Counted from the first letter of the stretch, positions 1-9,125 are shown. The stretch is DNA of 64,000 bases from Paenibacillus sp. 481 (GCF_021223605.1 NZ_CP075175.1:2026001-2090000); one strand, 5' to 3'. The notes: generated by a model not told the origin, from the sequence alone. Made by a program: numbers and translations.

Positions 1-571
1 TGCGTCCAAAGTGGATGTTAAGCACAGATGCTGCACAACCGTAGAAGCTAAGCATGGAAATAACAAATTCAGAGTAAGCCGCCAACATGTGCATCGCGTG
101 CGCCATAATTCCAAATGCGTTACCTGCCAAACCGATAAACAAGAAATCAATCGCTACAAATGTATAGAACAATACTTTGTTCGTTTCCATTGCGCCAATT
201 GTCATGAACAAGCAGAAGATCAAATAACCGACATAAGCAACGCCCAATTGACGAGGATCAGCTTGTGCAGCAAGTGCTTCACCGAATACGCCATTTTGAA
301 TCATCCACGACATACCGACTGCAAGCCAGAAGAACGTGAAGGCACCGAATGCTGTTGCACCGAACGTGTTACCTTTTTTCGCGTCGTGAATACAAGCGAA
401 TAATTGTGCAAATGCACCAAGGAAAATAGCCCAAGGCAGTACAAATGCAATCCCGTCCGTCCAACCAAGCTTGGAGGACGAAGCTACTAGTGTGATAATC
501 GCAAGACCGAACAATCCAAGTGCACTTGGATCAATGGTCGCCACTCTTACTTGTTGTGTTTCTTTGCTCAT
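1..571 (-). CDS. Acetate/succinate uptake transporter, SatP (GPR1/FUN34/YaaH) family, C-terminus off the window
   Basis: Reading leftwards from an ATG at 571, about 190 residues are visible before the window edge. They form a succession of hydrophobic helices separated by short loops, and the N-terminus carries DPSALGLFGLAI, a variant of the N-P-x-P-L-G-L signature that opens AceTr-family acetate channels. Family members are about 190-210 residues, so only a few residues should be missing. The start is preceded by GGGGAG at good spacing. The role inferred from the family is uptake of acetate or succinate across the cytoplasmic membrane. The signature is slightly degenerate (Asp for Asn, Ala for Pro), so substrate range is not certain. 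Confidence 0.85.
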   Translation of the reverse strand, partial: MSKETQQVRVATIDPSALGLFGLAIITLVASSSKLGWTDGIAFVLPWAIFLGAFAQLFACIHDAKKGNTFGATAFGAFTFFWLAVGMSWMIQNGVFGEALAAQADPRQLGVAYVGYLIFCLFMTIGAMETNKVLFYTFVAIDFLFIGLAGNAFGIMAHAMHMLAAYSEFVISMLSFYGCAASVLNIHFGR

Positions 572-738
572 TACAATAAGCTCCCCTTTTTGTACAATAG
601 CAATACCATGTTGTGTTAGGTTGTCAAAAACCAACAGCCAATATTCTATCATAGGGAGCGGTATGCATGTAACATTTAGTTCATATGTAATTTATGGTAA
701 AGTTGGATTTCCCATTGACAATGCTTCTAACGACCTAT

Positions 739-1044
739 TTATTGATTCAATTTGTCCCGTACAGATTGCAGCTTTTGCTCACTCGAAGCCACCTTATCAC
801 GGCGATCATCAATCTTAACTGCAGTAGACACGCGCTGTGCCCCTGCTTGAAACGGGCTCTCATGCAGCGCTTGAATCGCTGCAAATATCCGGTCCAGCGG
901 CCCCTCCACAATGGTACCCATTGATGTTAGCTCATAACGAATGCCTTCTACTTGCTCCAGCGCATGCTGCATGCCCACGACATACTCACTCAGACTCGTT
1001 GTGGCTGTCCCAATTGGAATCACTGTAATTTCGGCAATGGCCAT
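739..1044 (-). CDS. Thiamine-binding protein, MTH1187/YqgV (DUF77) family
   Basis: This is a 101-residue protein beginning MAIAEITVIPIGT, with the SLSEYV and TSMGTIVEG elements of the MTH1187/YkoF-like thiamine-binding fold. The length matches the family. These small alpha/beta proteins bind thiamine or a related pyrimidine in the cytoplasm, and their physiological role is not settled. GGAGG lies eight bases before the ATG. It stands alone between the acetate transporter and a secreted protein, with no thiamine genes nearby, so context does not help. Confidence 0.85.
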   Translation of the reverse strand: MAIAEITVIPIGTATTSLSEYVVGMQHALEQVEGIRYELTSMGTIVEGPLDRIFAAIQALHESPFQAGAQRVSTAVKIDDRRDKVASSEQKLQSVRDKLNQ

Positions 1045-1190
1045 GAATGTAACCTCCCAAACAATTGTCGTCCAACTTGTTAACTGTTAAGTGTTAAGGA
1101 TCGTTCCTATAATCCTTAGTATATTCAACTATTATAATTTAACCATTGTATCTTTGTAACTCCTTCTAATAATAGCTATAAAGCGCTCAA

Positions 1191-1225
1191 TAAAAAAACC
1201 AACTTCTACCGTTCGTAGAAGTTGG
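1191..1225 (-). terminator. Rho-independent terminator
   Basis: Perfect 11-bp stem (CCAACTTCTAC with GTAGAAGTTGG, 5-base loop), followed on the minus strand by a run of seven T. It sits just after the stop of the secreted protein gene at 1243. Confidence 0.85.
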
Positions 1226-1242
1226 CTGAGTCGAGTCCATTT

Positions 1243-1638
1243 TTAATTCGCGTTGTTGATGTCTAGTATGTAAGATGATTTATTATTTTTATCCATACCA
1301 ATTACTTTGATATAGTACTTTGTATTGGCCTCCAAGTAATGAACAATTTCTTCATTTGCGGTGCCTGGGTTGTTTGACTTAGCTATGCTCTTCTCGTTTT
1401 TATCATAAAGACGCAAAGCAGCATCTGCCGTTAAGCCAATCAATCTAATGCTGTAATTACGACTTGATTTAGGGATGAAGTAAAAATAATCATCATCCGT
1501 CCAGGTTACACTTCCTTCTTCAGCCACCTTCTTGATCTCGCTAGCTTTAGCGAAAGAATTACCATGAGCAAACACCGAACCTGCCGAAGCACCCGTAATC
1601 AACGCTGCACCGACCAAGCTTAATAGCACTTTTTTCAT
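1243..1638 (-). CDS. Small secreted protein with pre-peptidase C-terminal-like (PPC) beta-sandwich
   Basis: This is a 131-residue protein with a Sec signal peptide (MKK, hydrophobic core, cleavage near SVFAHG). The mature part is about 105 residues and contains the pattern of PPC domains: WTDDDYFYF, then SIRLIGLTADAALRLYDKN, then YYIKVIG near the end. PPC domains usually sit at the C-terminus of secreted proteases. Here it is a stand-alone domain, so a protease-independent binding or inhibitory role is possible. GGAGG is eight bases before the ATG at 1638. A TTG six bases further upstream is in frame but worse placed. A strong terminator follows. Confidence 0.75.
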   Translation of the reverse strand: MKKVLLSLVGAALITGASAGSVFAHGNSFAKASEIKKVAEEGSVTWTDDDYFYFIPKSSRNYSIRLIGLTADAALRLYDKNEKSIAKSNNPGTANEEIVHYLEANTKYYIKVIGMDKNNKSSYILDINNAN

Positions 1639-1827
1639 GTTCAAAACCTCCTTGACCTTCTTAAATTTAAGGATTTCTCCTTGGCTCTATCGTAGTATAA
1701 ATCTAGCTCAACGATTAGTAGACTACGATGACTTTAAGTGGTACTTTCATTACTTTTTCAAAATTAGATACGCTAAAATCGTTTTCGACTTTACACTTTA
1801 CTACAACTAAATTTCGCGTTTGATTTC

Positions 1828-1869
1828 AAAAAAAGGCCTTTAAAACCACTACGTGGAATTAAAGGCCTT
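1828..1869 (-). terminator. Rho-independent terminator of the chemoreceptor gene
   Basis: Imperfect palindrome with AAGGCCTTTAA arms flanking a CCACTACGTGG core, followed on the minus strand by seven T. It lies 40 bases after the chemoreceptor stop codon. Confidence 0.8.
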
Positions 1870-1909
1870 CTATTTATTCTAAGTTACCGTCAAATCGATT
1901 TGACGAATT

Positions 1910-3955
1910 CTACACCTTGAACTGACGCACATGCAACTGCAAATCTTCCGCCATCTTCGCCAATGACGTCGCCGAGGAGCTAACCTGCTCCATTGCAGCC
2001 AGCTGCTCTTCAGTCGCCGCAGATACACTCTGCGTGCCTTCAGCCGATTGCTCTGCCACTTGCGTAATGACATGGACTTGAGAGACCGCATAGTCGGTGC
2101 TCGTGTTCATTTGCACCAAGTAAGACGTCACTTCTTGAATTTGTGAAGCTACGGATTGAACCGCGTTCATAATTTCATTAAATGACTCGCCCGCTTGATT
2201 GACAACTTCGATGCCGACCGCAACTTCTTGCGTACCGCGCTCCATCGATTCAATCGCCTCTGCTGTTTCTTTTTGAATCGCAGCCAAAAGCTCCGCTATT
2301 TGTTTCGTCGATTCCCCCGACTGCTCGGACAGCTTGCGCACCTCGCCAGCAACGACTGCGAAGCCACGCCCATGCTCACCAGCACGTGCCGCTTCAATGG
2401 CCGCATTAAGCGCCAGCAAATTCGTCTGCCCTGCAATACCGGAAATCACTTGCACAATGTTATCAATTGTTGCCGAACGCTGACCAAGGCGTTTCACCGT
2501 CTCATTAATCGTGTTCACCGTCGTATGAATAGACTCCATCTGACGCTCCACCGATTGAATAGCACGATTTCCAATTTCAGCACTTTCGGATGCACTCATC
2601 GCCGAGTTGGCCACGCCTTGCGCATTAGCTGCAATTTGCTGCACGCCTTCCGCTACATCACGAATCGAGCGCACGCTTTCCTCGACGTTCTTCACTTGCT
2701 TCTCCGTGCCATCCGCTACCTCTTGGATCGACACCGCAATATGCTCAGTCGCCTTGCTCGTATGATCCGCATTTGCCGACAACTCCTCGGCTGACGTAGT
2801 TACGTCTTCAGCCGTACGGTTAACTTGCACGATAAAGCTGCGCAGCGTCCTAATCATCGTATTGACCGCAGTCGTCAGCCTGCCGACCTCATCCTGCGAC
2901 TTCACCGGCAACTCATCAAGGCTCAAGTTGCCTTGAGAAATAAGCTCCGCTGCATTTGACACCGCTATAATTGGTCGTGTAATTTGCTGTGCAATAAAGT
3001 AAGCAAGTGCAATCACAGCTAAGCTTACGAGTAGAACGATAATCGTTACGTTTGTCTTAATCGACGCTACAGCAGCCGTAATTGAATCCTCTGGGATATG
3101 CATGTACACACTATATCCAGCTGTTGATACTGGCGCATATGCTACCGTATAATTATGTCCCGCTTCGCTATATGTATATGAAGCCGCTTCCGCCTTCTTC
3201 CCATCCAAAATCGTCGTCAATCCAGCAGATAGCTTCGCTTCTTTCGCCGTCTTTCCGATGAGCTCTTTATTCGGATGGAGTTGAATTTTGCCCTGGTTGT
3301 CCATGACAATCGGATAGCCGACACCGTTATCAATGTACAAATCCTTCATAATCTTAGATGTAAATCCTTCAAAATTGACAAGCCCTGTCAACACACCTTT
3401 TACGTTGCCGTCAACTCCTTTAACAGGAGAGGCCATAATAATAGAGCGTTTGCCCGTTGTCTTGGCTAAGATTACGTTCGTAAACGTTTCTTGGCCTTCC
3501 AGCCCGTTTTTGAAAAACGGACGCATTCCCAAGTTGATGCCGATACTGTCTTTGAATGTGTCTGCTTTCACAAGGCCATCCGTACCAATAAACGTGTTGC
3601 CGTCATACGCCTGAGTTACCTTTTTTAACGATTGCAAATAAGCCGATTTCTGTACATGATCATCTGAGCGAATGTCTGTCGTTGACGCTAGCAAGCGTAT
3701 CTCCGTCATACGTTCATCTAAATAAGAGTCCATCATCATTGCCGTGCTTTTCGTAAGTGCTAGATAAGAATCACTTTGTTTCTCTATCGTCTTTTGTGTA
3801 CCTGTATTGTACACGTACAGAGACGTTGAAATGAGCGGAATAAACGATACAACTAGAAACCAGACAATAAGCTTATTTTTCAAGTTCCCTGTAAACCACG
3901 TGCGAATCAGACTGTCGGCTTTATGAGCCGAATCTTGTCCGACATTTGCGTCCAT
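1910..3955 (-). CDS. Methyl-accepting chemotaxis protein with dCache sensor
   Basis: A 681-residue transmembrane chemoreceptor. There is one membrane helix near residues 27-48 ([15 protein letters not shown]), then a roughly 250-residue extracytoplasmic dCache-like sensor containing [11 protein letters not shown] and [12 protein letters not shown] second helix follows ([18 protein letters not shown]), then HAMP and a long coiled-coil signalling domain whose tip reads [20 protein letters not shown], the diagnostic hairpin that contacts CheA/CheW. The ligand cannot be read from sequence, although dCache domains often bind amino acids. The ATG at 3955 is chosen because GGAGG precedes it by eight bases. 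An in-frame GTG 15 bases upstream overlaps that site and is unlikely. The gene stands alone with its own terminator. Confidence 0.95.
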   Translation of the reverse strand: MDANVGQDSAHKADSLIRTWFTGNLKNKLIVWFLVVSFIPLISTSLYVYNTGTQKTIEKQSDSYLALTKSTAMMMDSYLDERMTEIRLLASTTDIRSDDHVQKSAYLQSLKKVTQAYDGNTFIGTDGLVKADTFKDSIGINLGMRPFFKNGLEGQETFTNVILAKTTGKRSIIMASPVKGVDGNVKGVLTGLVNFEGFTSKIMKDLYIDNGVGYPIVMDNQGKIQLHPNKELIGKTAKEAKLSAGLTTILDGKKAEAASYTYSEAGHNYTVAYAPVSTAGYSVYMHIPEDSITAAVASIKTNVTIIVLLVSLAVIALAYFIAQQITRPIIAVSNAAELISQGNLSLDELPVKSQDEVGRLTTAVNTMIRTLRSFIVQVNRTAEDVTTSAEELSANADHTSKATEHIAVSIQEVADGTEKQVKNVEESVRSIRDVAEGVQQIAANAQGVANSAMSASESAEIGNRAIQSVERQMESIHTTVNTINETVKRLGQRSATIDNIVQVISGIAGQTNLLALNAAIEAARAGEHGRGFAVVAGEVRKLSEQSGESTKQIAELLAAIQKETAEAIESMERGTQEVAVGIEVVNQAGESFNEIMNAVQSVASQIQEVTSYLVQMNTSTDYAVSQVHVITQVAEQSAEGTQSVSAATEEQLAAMEQVSSSATSLAKMAEDLQLHVRQFKV

Positions 3956-4131
3956 TAATAATTCCTCCACTCTATCCTATAAAGTTCTCTAGTTATGGGT
4001 AAGCCGCATGTATGTTCGAAGGTGTGTATTAGCATCATGATGTGATTACATGCTATATATGTTGAGGGGACTTCAGAGGAGGTCCAGTTCACCTGGACCT
4101 GCCTCATCCGTCATTACCGTTATATTAACGA

Positions 4132-5850
4132 TTAATAGCCGATAGCTGCGCCTTCACCACGTGGGTCAGCGCCAGCAAATTTAACGTTGGTGTTCGGATC
4201 AATTACGACCATACCGGATTGACCAACTTGGTCTGTGTAGTCTTCAATCTTCTTCACCGGATGACCACGACGAATCATTTCATCCATAACGGATTGTGGA
4301 ATACGACCTTCCATTCTTAGTCCGTTAGCAGATTCTCCCCAGTTACGGCCGTGCAACCATCTTGGTGCTTCAATAGCGTCTTGAACCGTCATACCGAAGT
4401 CAACGAAACGTGTAACAAGTGCCGCTTGTGTCTGAGGTTGTCCCTCGCCACCTTGCGTACCATACAACATGAACGGCTTGCCGTCTTTCATCAACATTGC
4501 AGGGTTCAATGTATGGAATGTGCGTTTCTTAGGCTCCAAGTCGTTAATATGGTTCTTATCCAAGGAGAAGAAGCTACCACGGTTCTGCAACAGAACACCT
4601 GTGTCTTTTGCAACTACGCCTGCGCCCCAGTCAAAATAGTGAGACTGGATTACGGATACAGAGTTACCGTCTTTATCAACGATTCCCAACCATACTGTGT
4701 CACCTTTAGGGTCAAGCGGTTTTACATTTTCAGCTGCCTTTTTCATATCGATACGTGCAGCCAAGTTTTTGCCATGCTCTTTGGACAACAATTGATCAAC
4801 TGGAATTTTAACGAATTCTGGATCAGTCAACCATTTATCACGGTCAGCAAATGCTTGCTTTGTAGCTTCAACCATCACGTGGTAGTAGTCAGCTGTGCCT
4901 TCGCCCATACCCTTCAAGTCAAAGTTGTTCAAAATGTTCAAGATAGACAAGGAAGCCATACCTTGAGAGTTCGGTGGTACGTTGTAAGCTTTGTAGCCAC
5001 GGTAGTCAACGGAGATTGGGTTTACCCAGTCCGCTTTGTGGTCAGCAAAGTCTTTGTAAGTCAAGGAGCCGCCGTTAGCTTGAATGTCAGCAGCGATTCT
5101 TTTAGCAGTCTCGCCTTTGTAGAACTCTTCAGCGCCTTTATCAGCAATTCTCTTCAGCGTGTTAGCCAAATCTTTTTGTACCATAACATCGCCTGTTTTG
5201 TAGTACTCGCCGTTAGGCTTCATGAATACGTCCGTAAACGTTTTGAAACGTCCCAAGTCCTTCAACTCTTTATTCGAAGGATCCATAGCCGTTTTTGTCC
5301 ATCTTTCTTGGTTAGGTGTTACAGGATAGCCCTTTTCCGCATAGTGGATTGCGCGCTCCAACAACTCATCCCAGTCCATGGACAATTTCATTGTTTTTTC
5401 TGCATATTTGTAAGCTTCGCCCCATCCAGAAACCGTACCTGGAACTGTGTTAGCTGCCAAGTAACCACGGGAAGGAATTTTATCGAAGCCTTTATTTTTA
5501 TAGAAATCGATTGTCGTCTTCTCGCCCGAGCGACCACTTGCGTTCAACGCTTTAACTTCTTGAGTCTTCGCGTTGTAGATGAGCCAGAATGCATCTCCGC
5601 CCATGCTTGTGTATTGTGGATACACAACCGCCAAAGCCGCTTGTGCAGCGATAGCCGCATCAACCGCATTACCGCCTTCTTCAAGAACCTCCAACGCCGC
5701 AGCAGAAGCCAAGTAGTGTGGAGTTGTAACGATTCCGTTCGGTGCCATTGTTGTTGGACGATTTGCTGCACCAGCAGTTGTTGAGAAGATCGAGAAGCAC
5801 ATTACCGTCGTCATCAACAATACTGTCCATTTTTTGAAATTAGTTCGCAT
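4132..5850 (-). CDS. Secreted gamma-glutamyltransferase-family protein (YwrD-like)
   Basis: A 572-residue N-terminal-nucleophile hydrolase with a Sec signal peptide ending near TTAGAA. The GGT landmarks are present: GGNAVDAAIAAQAALAVVYP, TSMGGDAFWL, GRSGEKTT, PPNSQG and the C-terminal GTQGGEGQPQTQ. The autoprocessing and catalytic threonine is T385 in GDTVWLGIVD. In classical GGT the next residues are Thr-His, but here they are Val-Trp, as in the YwrD branch. Glutathione or poly-gamma-glutamate hydrolysis is therefore a family-level guess. AGGAGGAG precedes the ATG. The roughly 300-base leader holds a probable c-di-GMP riboswitch. An AGGTCCAG/CTGGACCT hairpin at 4080-4100 lies after the stop but has no T-tract. 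Confidence 0.9.
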   Translation of the reverse strand: MRTNFKKWTVLLMTTVMCFSIFSTTAGAANRPTTMAPNGIVTTPHYLASAAALEVLEEGGNAVDAAIAAQAALAVVYPQYTSMGGDAFWLIYNAKTQEVKALNASGRSGEKTTIDFYKNKGFDKIPSRGYLAANTVPGTVSGWGEAYKYAEKTMKLSMDWDELLERAIHYAEKGYPVTPNQERWTKTAMDPSNKELKDLGRFKTFTDVFMKPNGEYYKTGDVMVQKDLANTLKRIADKGAEEFYKGETAKRIAADIQANGGSLTYKDFADHKADWVNPISVDYRGYKAYNVPPNSQGMASLSILNILNNFDLKGMGEGTADYYHVMVEATKQAFADRDKWLTDPEFVKIPVDQLLSKEHGKNLAARIDMKKAAENVKPLDPKGDTVWLGIVDKDGNSVSVIQSHYFDWGAGVVAKDTGVLLQNRGSFFSLDKNHINDLEPKKRTFHTLNPAMLMKDGKPFMLYGTQGGEGQPQTQAALVTRFVDFGMTVQDAIEAPRWLHGRNWGESANGLRMEGRIPQSVMDEMIRRGHPVKKIEDYTDQVGQSGMVVIDPNTNVKFAGADPRGEGAAIGY

Positions 5851-5954
5851 GTTTCTCCTCCTAGAATTGTAATCGTGATGTTAGAGATATATTAGAACTT
5901 GTCCCTCTCTATCTATAACCTCCTTTCAAAGAGACAAAGGGCTCTATAAGGGCA

Positions 5955-6055
5955 GAAAAAAAGACGACATTGCAGCAAGAAAGAGACCTTTACCTTGGTT
6001 AGAGGAGGACCTTTCTGTGCAGGATGAAGAAGCTTCATCCCTTTAATGTCATCTT
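5955..6055 (-). terminator. Probable attenuator stem in the leader of the GGT-like gene
   Basis: On the minus strand AAGATGACATT (6055-6045) can pair with AATGTCGTCTT (5971-5961), which runs straight into an eight-T tract. The enclosed segment contains a GATGAAG/CTTCATC hairpin. This would be a branched intrinsic terminator between the aptamer and the start codon, suitable as the expression platform. The pairing was drawn by eye. Confidence 0.5.
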
Positions 6056-6077
6056 CTTTATAACCGTTGCGATGACA

Positions 6078-6160
6078 GGCAACTGGCTGGCTTAACCTGC
6101 GTAGAGTATGCAAGCGGTAGCCCCTATAGCTTTGCGACCTATCCTTTCGAATAGTGTGCT
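6078..6160 (-). promoter_or_regulatory. Probable cyclic di-GMP-I (GEMM) riboswitch aptamer
   Basis: The minus strand shows a CTATTC-GAAA-GGATAG tetraloop hairpin, then the highly conserved GTCGCAAAGC, then TATAGGGGCTACC. After a variable stem comes GGTTAAGCCAGCCAGTTGCC, the tetraloop-receptor half. The order and spacing match the GEMM consensus. The 5' strand of P1, usually GGCAAAC, is not obvious, so this is either a variant or a related motif. It lies about 230 bases before the secreted GGT-like gene. Confidence 0.65.
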
Positions 6161-6439
6161 CTTTTCTGTTATTTTAACCATATCTGTTCATGTGAATATT
6201 TAATCATATATTGTGTATAGGTTTGATTATAGCTCAACTAACAAAATCTCTCAAGAGTCGACAAAATACGATATTTATTGATTTTGGGTCAATTCGATGA
6301 CGATTTATCCTAATGGCGATCAGAGTGAGCAATTCTGCTTGAAACCATTATCCGAAATATATGTTTTTTAACCTATTTTTTACTATATATGCATAATTAT
6401 AAAGTTGAAAACTGTCTTAAAATGGCGTAAATTACCAAT

Positions 6440-7051
6440 ATGAGTCGAAAAAAACATTCTAATCGTGAAATTGTCGTTCATGTCGCTGCTGAACTTTTTT
6501 TAACAACTGGCTATCAAATGACAAGCATGGATGATATTGTAGCCGCAAGCAAAGTTTCCAAGACGAATATTTATTATCATTTTAAAAGTAAGGAGGATGT
6601 TCTGCTCACCATTATCGACCGGATGGTAGAGTACTATTCTGAAAGAACGTCATCTATCGTCTCCCAACATCACGTTTCCGTCGTCGCCCGCATTGAATTT
6701 ATGCTTCGTATGTTATGCTTTGACCCTTTTCAGCGGAATTGCCAAGCAGGCTGCCCTTTTCTCACTGTGTTTGCCCAGACTGCCAGAGAAAGCGAAGCTG
6801 TTCGCGAGAAAGTAAGAAGATTTTTTATGGATCAACTGATTGTCATAGAGCAACTACTCGATGAAGGAATTCGGATCAAGCAACTAAATGAATGCTTGCC
6901 TGTAAAGCAGACTGCCGCACTCATCGTCGCGATGTGGGAGGGCGGACAGTTTCTTGCTCAAGTGGATGAAAATGAACTCCTCTTACCGCATCTTTTTACA
7001 TCGTTGGAGTGGATGCTGACTGCAAATATGACAGCTCACCATTCGGTATAG
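6440..7051 (+). CDS. TetR/AcrR family transcriptional regulator
   Basis: A 203-residue protein with an N-terminal TetR helix-turn-helix (TTGYQMTSMDDIVAASKVSK, then TNIYYHFKSKEDVL) and an all-helical ligand domain of the YxaF/LmrA type, including a Cys-containing NCQAGCPFL segment. It is presumably a repressor of an efflux or stress gene, but no partner lies within the window on either side. The ATG has no convincing Shine-Dalgarno sequence, so translation may be weak. No in-frame alternative upstream escapes a stop codon. Confidence 0.9.
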   Translation: MSRKKHSNREIVVHVAAELFLTTGYQMTSMDDIVAASKVSKTNIYYHFKSKEDVLLTIIDRMVEYYSERTSSIVSQHHVSVVARIEFMLRMLCFDPFQRNCQAGCPFLTVFAQTARESEAVREKVRRFFMDQLIVIEQLLDEGIRIKQLNECLPVKQTAALIVAMWEGGQFLAQVDENELLLPHLFTSLEWMLTANMTAHHSV

Positions 7052-7364
7052 AACATAATGATGTCAGCATGAAACCTTCTTGGGGCCAGGCTAGTATTTA
7101 TTTTTGGAGATCATATATGTGGTTTATATAGAAGAAATAGCTTACGGCTGCCACAAATGACGTAGGCACAATTTTCAAATGCTGTTGTTTCAGCAATATC
7201 AACCGTCGTCGTGCTGCTAATAGAGGCAACATGACAACTCATTTGTTGATGATCGTTCATAAGTCATTAAACTACCAGAAAGAGTAACGAGAGTCCCGTA
7301 TATTTTAGTGTTGCTGCACTCTACAGTTAGCTTCTAAACTCAATGCAGTGAAATAAGCTTACAA
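7052..7364 (+). other. Non-coding stretch after the TetR gene
   Basis: No gene is supported here. A 49-codon minus-strand frame at 7111-7260 has no ribosome binding site and no recognisable product. Confidence 0.4.
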
Positions 7365-7393
7365 AGCCAAGGATTAATCCTTGGCTCTTTTTT
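7365..7393 (+). terminator. Rho-independent terminator
   Basis: Perfect 11-bp stem (AGCCAAGGATT with AATCCTTGGCT, no loop bases to spare) followed by six T. It lies about 310 bases past the TetR stop, so it may end a long 3' region or a separate transcript. Confidence 0.75.
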
Positions 7394-7495
7394 ATGTGAC
7401 CGATTGTAATATGTCGTGCAAAAGTTATCACATTCACCATAGTTACCATAAAGCGTTCAACTGAGTATTGATTCTCATGGCATGGTACCCGCCGC

Positions 7496-7678
7496 TAACG
7501 GATCTTACAGAGCTTATATCGCTCCTATTCATCGATGTTGATTTCTAACGGTTATTTAGAAAGCTTATTTGACGTTTTGAATGCTATTTCAGCTAATTTC
7601 ATTAGAATAAGCTCCACCTTAACCGTTAGATTTTAAAATTGCGGTTATTTCTAGGAATAACAACTGCTGTAACCGTTA
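7496..7678. repeat. 183-bp interspersed repeat, copy A
   Basis: Bounded by TAACGG at the left and CCGTTA at the right, with further internal TAACGGTTAT and AACCGTTAG motifs. It aligns without gaps to copy B at 48713-48895, which is also exactly 183 bp. Strictly shared blocks include TATATCGC, TTGATTTCTAA, AGCTTATTT, TAACCGTTA and AATAACAACTG. It has no coding potential of its own. The inverted terminal hexamers and lack of genes suggest a MITE-like or REP-like element. Confidence 0.75.
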
Positions 7679-7950
7679 GAGGTAAGCGATGAGGGGCGAC
7701 CCATAAATAGCCACAGTACGCTTGCCATAGATCGGTGTCGGGTGCGCTCAACTCAACAAACATCATGGACTCCACTTTGGCACTACTTTTGTTAGCTTTA
7801 GGCTTTCTCAAATCACTAAGCAGCTAAAGGTATTATGAAATGGATTCAATCTTACAAAAATAAATCGCATTCCTCGTCTCAAAGGTAGAATCGGATGGAT
7901 TGAATTCAATCCATCATCCATTGGACAATGCTCCCCCCCCCTCTAAACGC

Positions 7951-8490
7951 TTAACCTTTATCACCAACGACCTCTCCCAGCCCTCGATAAATGCTCACGA
8001 TTTCGGCCAACGGCATGCGCACCAAGCCGCTCGATGACGGCGCGACAAAATCACGCACTCCCGCTACAATTGACTCCGGCTGGATGCCCCAAACGGCATC
8101 CTTTCTGCCGCTATATGCTTCGTACACGCCCTTGCCAACGAAGCATACGTACTGTGGGCGAAAGCGTTCAATCTTCGCCCGTAGCTGCTCGCGCCCTTCC
8201 GCGTACTCGTCGCGGGTAATTTCCGCGGCTGTGCGCGTCGGGCGGGCTACTATGTTGGTGAAGCCATAGCCAAGCTTCAGCAACTCACTGTCTTCCTCCG
8301 CGTGATAACGACGCGGCGTCAAGCCCGCCTGATGTATAATCGTCCAAAATCGGTTGCGCGGGTTGGCATAATGATGCCCCGTCTGCCCCGATTTCAGACT
8401 CGGATTATAGCCTACAAACAAAATGCGCAGCTGTGGCGCGATATGATCCGGTATTTCGAATAGTTGCAATTCCTGATCCATCTCATTCAC
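7951..8490 (-). CDS. mug: Mismatch-specific (G:T/U) DNA glycosylase, Mug/TDG family
   Basis: A 179-residue protein of the uracil-DNA glycosylase superfamily, family 2. The catalytic-loop motif reads VGYNPSLKSG (family GINPG), followed by YANPRNRFW, and the substrate-recognition motif near the C-terminus reads APSSSGLVRM. It removes uracil or thymine mispaired with guanine and ethenocytosine, feeding base-excision repair. AAGGAG precedes the ATG by an appropriate gap. The coding part is noticeably GC-richer than its surroundings. It stands alone between the repeat copy A region and the simple-sequence cluster. Confidence 0.9.
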   Translation of the reverse strand: MNEMDQELQLFEIPDHIAPQLRILFVGYNPSLKSGQTGHHYANPRNRFWTIIHQAGLTPRRYHAEEDSELLKLGYGFTNIVARPTRTAAEITRDEYAEGREQLRAKIERFRPQYVCFVGKGVYEAYSGRKDAVWGIQPESIVAGVRDFVAPSSSGLVRMPLAEIVSIYRGLGEVVGDKG

Positions 8491-8507
8491 CTCTCCTTTT
8501 CGTATTC

Positions 8508-8602
8508 ACCGTATTTACGCTACGTCCGGTATTCACGACATTCACAGCATTTACACAATTTACAGCATTCACAACATTCACATTATTTACAGTATTCACA
8601 TT
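8508..8602. repeat. Degenerate 9-bp tandem repeat (ATTCACANN / ATTTACANN)
   Basis: About ten imperfect copies of a nonamer built on ATTYACA occur head to tail immediately upstream of mug. Nothing coding is supported. Confidence 0.7.
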
Positions 8603-8638
8603 AGAGTGAATGCCACATTCTATACCCAGACCCCACAC

Positions 8639-8717
8639 CTACCAACCTACCAACCTACCAACCTACCAACCTACCAACCTACCAACCTACCAACCTACCA
8701 ACCTACCAACCTACCAA
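8639..8717. repeat. Perfect 8-bp tandem repeat (CTACCAAC), about 10 copies
   Basis: Seventy-nine bases of CTACCAAC repeated without error. Because eight is not a multiple of three, any frame crossing it would shift with unit number. No gene with a ribosome binding site reads through it. Copy number is likely to vary between isolates. Confidence 0.9.
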
Positions 8718-8928
8718 TTGTGCCAGCCACTCCACTTATCCCTGCGAATTGTGACAAACTAGTGAATTCCACCGATCGTTCTGCTAATATATCAATAAGT
8801 TGTTCCGTAGCAACAATTTCGCCATGCAACAATAACTCTTAGTATCCCTATTCATTTCGAAGTATATTGCTATCGTGGACTGACAGCTTCTCTGTCATGA
8901 AAGTAGACATACAGTCTGCAAGGAACGT

Positions 8929-9086
8929 CTTAGCTGAATCAACTTCAATCTCGAGGTCGCATTCAATTCCAAGTTCAATTTCAATCTCGAATTCATTCCT
9001 AAATTCGCGTTCGATTCCAAGTTCGATATCAAATTCCAAATTCAATATCAAATCCCAAGTTCAACATCAAATTTCAAGCTCAACAT
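8929..9086. repeat. Degenerate hexamer tandem array (TTCAAT / TTCGAT / ATCAAA-like)
   Basis: About 25 imperfect hexamers end 40 bases before the sensor kinase start. The minus strand would read as alternating Glu/Ile/Leu codons, but no start signal is seen. It is the third different simple-sequence tract within 600 bases. Confidence 0.65.
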
Positions 9087-9125
9087 AAACAGCACACCAA
9101 AAACATATTCAAAAGGACGTTCCAC

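Noticed and set aside
11-403. 130-codon plus-strand frame at the left edge
   Set aside because: It mirrors the acetate transporter, whose minus-strand reading has clear TM helices and a family signature.
4080-4100. Hairpin after the GGT-like gene as a terminator
   Set aside because: The stem is perfect (AGGTCCAG/CTGGACCT) but neither strand has a T-run, so it was left as a note.
4351-5784. 477-codon open frame on the plus strand
   Set aside because: It is the exact antisense of the GGT-like gene, has no ribosome binding site and a Cys/Val/Phe-rich text with no recognisable domain.
7111-7260. 49-codon minus-strand frame after the TetR gene
   Set aside because: No ribosome binding site, promoter, family or coupling.
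7626-7811. 61-codon minus-strand frame
   Set aside because: It runs into the 183-bp repeat and carries no start signal or domain.
8508-8717. CRISPR array
   Set aside because: Units are 8-9 bp with no spacers and no cas genes.
8606-8842. 78-codon frame through the CTACCAAC array
   Set aside because: The residues come from the 8-bp repeat, which would shift frame with each unit; no ribosome binding site.
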